Positions 60,790 through 64,000 of a DNA stretch of 64,000 bases are shown in pieces (the stretch's first letter is position 1; each line of letters opens with the position of its first letter). Below the pieces are notes generated by a model, which worked only from the letters and a program-made list of their open reading frames with translations, ran no database searches and had not been told where the DNA came from. The stretch is from Dryococelus australis (taxonomy: Eukaryota; Arthropoda; Insecta; Phasmatodea; Phasmatidae): positions 138,902,457-138,966,456 of the forward strand of contig CM056994.1 in NCBI GenBank assembly GCA_029891345.1, written 5' to 3'. A program made the position numbers and the translations under genes.

Positions 60790-61280
60790 TTTTACATAAC
60801 CCAATAATTGCTATTTTGTAAATACATCACTCTGGTTCTCATCCATAGAGTTACTGTTTTCAGTAGTTTAAAATAAGGTAATTTACTACCTACAATCACT
60901 ATGTATTTTTCAAGAAGCATATTTATTTCAAAACCAAGTACATAGGATAATCGATAGTCGAATTTAATATCAATCTTAGAATTAATAAAAACTCTATTTT
61001 TCACACTGTCTGTTAGTTCAATGTCATTAAATGAAATAGATTCTATTTAATTTATAGTTTCCTTTAATGATTCAATATTATAATGTCCTCTAGGTATATT
61101 CATGACTCTGTTATTATCAATAATGTTATAGTGTTGTTGTTTATAATAGGAGCTACAAATTTTGTACGATAATTAATAAAAGCAATTAGTTTGTCTTTGT
61201 GGATCATATCATAATAAACTACATTATTTAATAATGCAGTTTCATTTGTTAACTTGAATACTTAGTTGTCCATTTATTAC
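60790..61280 (-). pseudogene. Polinton structural-type gene, proximal part, fossil
   Basis: The minus strand includes KNRVFINSKIDIKFDYRLSY and LGFEINMLLEKYIV, matching the middle of the same structural-type family as 55980-56350. The two parts are now about 4.4 kb apart because of the intervening element. Confidence 0.45.
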
Positions 61281-61299
61281 TAAAAAATTATGTTATTAA

Positions 61300-61870
61300 A
61301 TGAAAAAAGTCGATTGGTGTATCATAGTTTTAATTTCAGAAGAAAATTCTAACAATAAAAAGAATGGCGAACTTTTGCCTGACAATATAAGTGCAATTAT
61401 TATCTGTCATAGTAAATGGGGGAGAACTAACTTGATGGATAATTTAATTTATAAGACAGAATGGCTAAATTTTAAAGAATTGCATGATTGCTCAAAAAGT
61501 TATATCAACCCAAACATATTCAATTACAAAATTACATTGATGTAATATCTAACAAGTTGAATAAAAAATGGCTTATTTTTTAAATAGCAATAATGAAATG
61601 ATACTTTTAGACTGCTGTATAAATAATTATCTAGTTATATTTGACAATGTAATTTTAGAGAATCAAGATGTTATCCACGAGTACTTTTTTATAGGAAGGC
61701 ACAAACATATTCGAGAGTGCCCAAACATCTTGTGAGAGACAATACAAATTTTCTGTGTATATGTAGGCAAGACAACACAAACCTAAAACACATTTATAAT
61801 GGTTTTGTTGGTGAAGATATGACTTATGAGAAATTTAAAGGGATTTGTACAAGCTGTTGGGATGAAGGCT
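61300..61870 (+). pseudogene. Polinton packaging ATPase (FtsK/HerA type), fossil
   Basis: Reads SKWGRTNLMDNLIYKTEWLN in the Walker-A region, then FKELHDCSKSYINPN. A later segment ends with TYEKFK and CTSCW-type sequence near 61830-61860, usual for the Polinton/A32-like ATPase. Fossil; relation to the neighbouring polymerase region is by family content and order. Confidence 0.6.
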
Positions 61871-61879
61871 GCATTTGTG

Positions 61880-62300
61880 ACTGCCAGTGAACTCTTACCG
61901 CAACAGGATGAAGTTTTTCAAACACTCTTCCAGGCGGCCTCCATTAAAGACTGCTGGCCGCTGGACTGCGGCATTATATATAGTGTCTTAGGCCGCCACC
62001 TAAAATCTTCCACAATGCGCATGATGCGTCACGGTGGACCGAGGCACCAGCCAGTATCACCAGAACATTCTTGCATCGTCGCCAGACCCATCGAAACCTC
62101 CAGCAGTAGACAGGGGCCGTGATGCAGGCAAGGCGCCGAGCAGCGTGGCAGCCCGACGGCCGCTGTCTATTATACATGGGTTCCCCGGATTAGGGGATCA
62201 GGTGGCAACAAGTTTGTCAGCCCGGTGGTGGGGAGGAGTGAGGTTCGTCGACCCTCACAGTGCCGAGCAGCAGTGCATAACAATATTATAAAAACGTCGG
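61880..62300. other. GC-rich insertion of unknown nature
   Basis: The base composition changes abruptly from AT-rich Polinton sequence to a GC-rich block of about 400 bp (for example GGCAAGGCGCCGAGCAGCG). Overlapping frames on both strands are open only because of the low AT content. No family recognised; a foreign repeat or a fragment of a gene is possible. Confidence 0.4.
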
Positions 62301-62640
62301 ATAAAGATAGAGTGGAAAAATATGAAGCAGTTAATTACATGTTGAAAATTGAGAAGAAAGATGGACTTACGCAGCCCTAAAGAGCAGTGGCGAAGAAGAC
62401 TCTCCAAAGCACATACCATAAAACTGACGAACTCAAATTAATCGTACATAGTATGTGCTATCTATGCTAATGTTTTACAAAGTCAAAATATTATTTATAA
62501 ATTAACATGTTATACCTTTTATTACAAAACATTTGTTATATTATGTTAGAAATTTGAGATAAATTTAATTATACATCGTTGCCGATCTCGGTATGTTCTT
62601 TCAATGTATCGCCTTGCACAAATTTGTGATGAAAAATTGT
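62301..62640. other. No gene recognised
   Basis: A short plus-strand coding-like trace (DKDRVEKYEAVNYMLKIEKK, about 62300-62370) is followed by AT-rich DNA. Confidence 0.35.
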
Positions 62641-62649
62641 TCATATGTG

Positions 62650-63280
62650 TATCAAAATGTGTCATTTGTAGAGCACAATGGGTTATTTGTGGAGCAAAGT
62701 GGGTCACTTATGTAGCAAAATGTGTCATTTGAGGAGCGAAATAGTTCATTGTGGGGCAAAATGGGCATTTATGGAGCACAATTTGTAATTTGTGGAGCCA
62801 ATTGGGTCATTTTGATCCACAACCACCCATTTTTCTCCATTAATGATACATTTTGATCCACAAATGACACCAAACGACTCATAACGACCCAGAAGTGACC
62901 CATAACGACCCATACAATACCTGTGACACTTGATTGTAGATCATGTGGAGCATATGGTGCTGATTGTGGTACTGATTGTAGTGCTGATTGTGGTGCATTT
63001 GCATGTGTATGTAGGTACATGTGTATGTGTGTGGTGCTGATTATGTTCCTGAATGTGGTGTTGATTATGGTGCTAATTGTGTTTCTGAATGTGATGCGAT
63101 TGTGGTGCTGATTGTGGCGTGTATGTATGTGTGTAGCCGTGTGTATATGCATAGGTGCGAATGTAGATGTGTGTAGACACGTTTGTATGTATGTGTGTAT
63201 GTAGGTGCATGTGATGTGTGTATACGTATAGGTGAGTGTAGGTGTGTGTAGGTATTTGTATAGGTGTGTGTTTAGCATAT
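62650..63280. repeat. Mosaic of three minisatellites
   Basis: 62650-62820: about eight imperfect copies of AATGGGTCATTTGTGGAGCA, followed by an inverted stretch built from ATTTTGATCCACAAATGAC and by CGACCCATAA-type repeats to about 62925. 62945-63120: a 12-bp GCTGATTGTGGT unit. 63120-63275: a GTGTATGTAG-type unit. The open frames across it (62769-63278 minus and 62923-63111 plus) simply reflect the repeats. Confidence 0.8.
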
Positions 63281-63480
63281 GAGCAAGTGGAGCATGATTA
63301 AAAACTGAACGAAGAACTTGTCCAAGAATGTAAGTTATAAATATGCTTTTCCATCACAATCAGGCAATAGATAAAATGTCAGTTTAAATGGAGGTAAAAA
63401 ATCCTTAAATCTTACTGACGAAATATGTAAGTTGTTTATATATAGCTCACTAACTAGGCAAAGTAGATACACATTTCGGC

Positions 63481-63825
63481 ATGATGGAAAATACTCAGGT
63501 TTTCTTCGTGAATATGTTGCGAGCCAAATATAGTACGAAATCTTCAGTACAGCCTACTTCAATGGTTGTACCTTCGCCCACTGCTGGAAAATTACATGAA
63601 AAACAGCACTGCTACTGTGTAAAGATCTTCAGCAAAAGCTACCATGCTCGTCGGCATGAGAGAATGGTCTGTACGAAGAATACTTTTCGCGCTATAAAGC
63701 ATTACGACATTGGCGTCATGCAGTTCGAACACGGCGATACACTGAAAGAACATACCGAGATCGGCAAGGATGTCGCCAATGCCTCCTGCTACATCAATGG
63801 GTACTTGTTTGGCAGACGATTATGA
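63481..63825 (+). CDS. Unassigned ORF with a C2H2-like finger
   Basis: A 114-codon frame, balanced in composition unlike its surroundings. Near residues 43-65 it has CYCVKIFSKSYHARRHERMVC, resembling the core of a C2H2 finger (C-x-C, F, H...H) though the Cys spacing is not standard. Rich in charged residues afterwards (FEHGDTLKEHTEIGKDVANA). Coding-like sequence seems to resume in another frame at about 63890-64000 (LPHYVDELKNRSLALNSDDD), so it may be a decayed or spliced gene continuing beyond the window. Family unknown; it could belong to a mobile element. Confidence 0.4.
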   Translation: MMENTQVFFVNMLRAKYSTKSSVQPTSMVVPSPTAGKLHEKQHCYCVKIFSKSYHARRHERMVCTKNTFRAIKHYDIGVMQFEHGDTLKEHTEIGKDVANASCYINGYLFGRRL

Positions 63826-63889
63826 CGCGACATTTAATGCTAAAGACGGAATGAGTGCAGTAGAGTCGCTATGTGCGGAATGTATACCA

Positions 63890-64000
63890 GCCCAGTAAGA
63901 CTTCCGCATTACGTCGACGAACTCAAAAATCGGTCTTTAGCTCTAAATAGTGATGACGACCATGTGACTACTACAAAGAAAAGCAAATTTAATATTGAAA
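63890..64000 (+). pseudogene. Coding-like trace running off the window end
   Basis: An open stretch SPVRLPHYVDELKNRSLALN, then SDDDHVTTTKKSKFNIE, reaches the last base. It is not in frame with 63481-63825 and may be a further exon or a frame-shifted continuation of it. No family recognised. Confidence 0.3.

Larger units (their letters stand above)
51280..61870 (+). mobile_element. Polinton/Maverick fossil, interrupted by another element
   Basis: The parts are a polymerase region (about 51280-55950, plus strand), a minus-strand structural-type gene seen as two separated parts (about 55980-56350 and 60790-61280), and a packaging-ATPase region (about 61300-61870, plus). This content and arrangement are those of Polintons. 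The gap between the two structural parts is occupied by a DUF7869-type gene, which evidently arrived later. Terminal repeats were not identified, so both ends are approximate. The element is broken in very many places (well over ten) and looks old. An (AT)n run lies inside it at 55565-55620. Confidence 0.75.

Noticed and set aside
62769-63278. 169-codon minus-strand frame
   Set aside because: Produced by the minisatellites; the His/Thr-rich translation is repeat-driven.

Overview
The window reads as intergenic and intronic DNA of a large, AT-rich arthropod genome, most likely a polyneopteran insect. Three things point there: a multi-exon brachyurin/chymotrypsin-type digestive protease with GT-AG introns, tRNA-derived SINEs (one carrying the 3' domain common in locust, cockroach and termite SINEs), and a dense mixture of decayed LINE, DNA-transposon and Polinton sequence. 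A stick insect such as Timema is possible, but that is a guess. No prokaryotic features, rRNA genes or CRISPR arrays are present.

Layout. 0-5.4 kb: no recognisable gene, one SINE and a LINE ORF1 scrap. 5.4-9.74 kb: a decayed Jockey/CR1-like LINE (zinc-finger ORF1, endonuclease, reverse transcriptase) interrupted by a 57-bp SINE 3' end with a 10-bp target duplication. 9.7-19.8 kb: gene-free, with a tandem repeat, a fold-back element at 11.8-12.3 kb, a run of TGACCT half-sites at 14.0 kb and a very AT-rich tract at 18.4-19.8 kb. 19.77-26.21 kb: DNA transposon 'A', with ~150-bp terminal inverted repeats enclosing a decayed, intron-bearing gene on the minus strand. That gene encodes a large multidomain protein (N-terminal Cys pairs, a DNxDxN...TFHxxG block, an XPG/PIN-like nuclease domain, a C-terminal Cys-rich module). 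26.6-29.7 kb: an inverted repeat and an old ~288-bp tandem array. 30.66-33.75 kb: element 'B', a second, internally deleted member of the same coding family, plus strand, with different inverted repeats. 35-38 kb: SINE copies.

38.39-48.66 kb holds the only convincing intact host gene, a seven-exon serine protease of 319 codons. All phases agree and His, Asp and Ser are present. It probably makes a secreted, zymogen-activated digestive enzyme.

49.5-51.1 kb: palindromes and a diverged tandem array. 51.3-61.9 kb: a Polinton/Maverick fossil (protein-primed DNA polymerase B, a minus-strand structural-type gene, packaging ATPase). A decayed DUF7869-type gene (56.9-60.0 kb, minus) sits inside it and separates two parts of the structural-type gene. 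62.6-63.3 kb: three adjoining minisatellites. The window ends with an unassigned ORF bearing a possible C2H2-like finger.

The most interesting signal is the pair of elements A and B. The sequence ties a widespread 'uncharacterised' animal protein family, which I recognise from cnidarian and arthropod predictions, to DNA transposons with inverted-repeat ends. The nuclease domain suggests the Academ superfamily, which should be tested.
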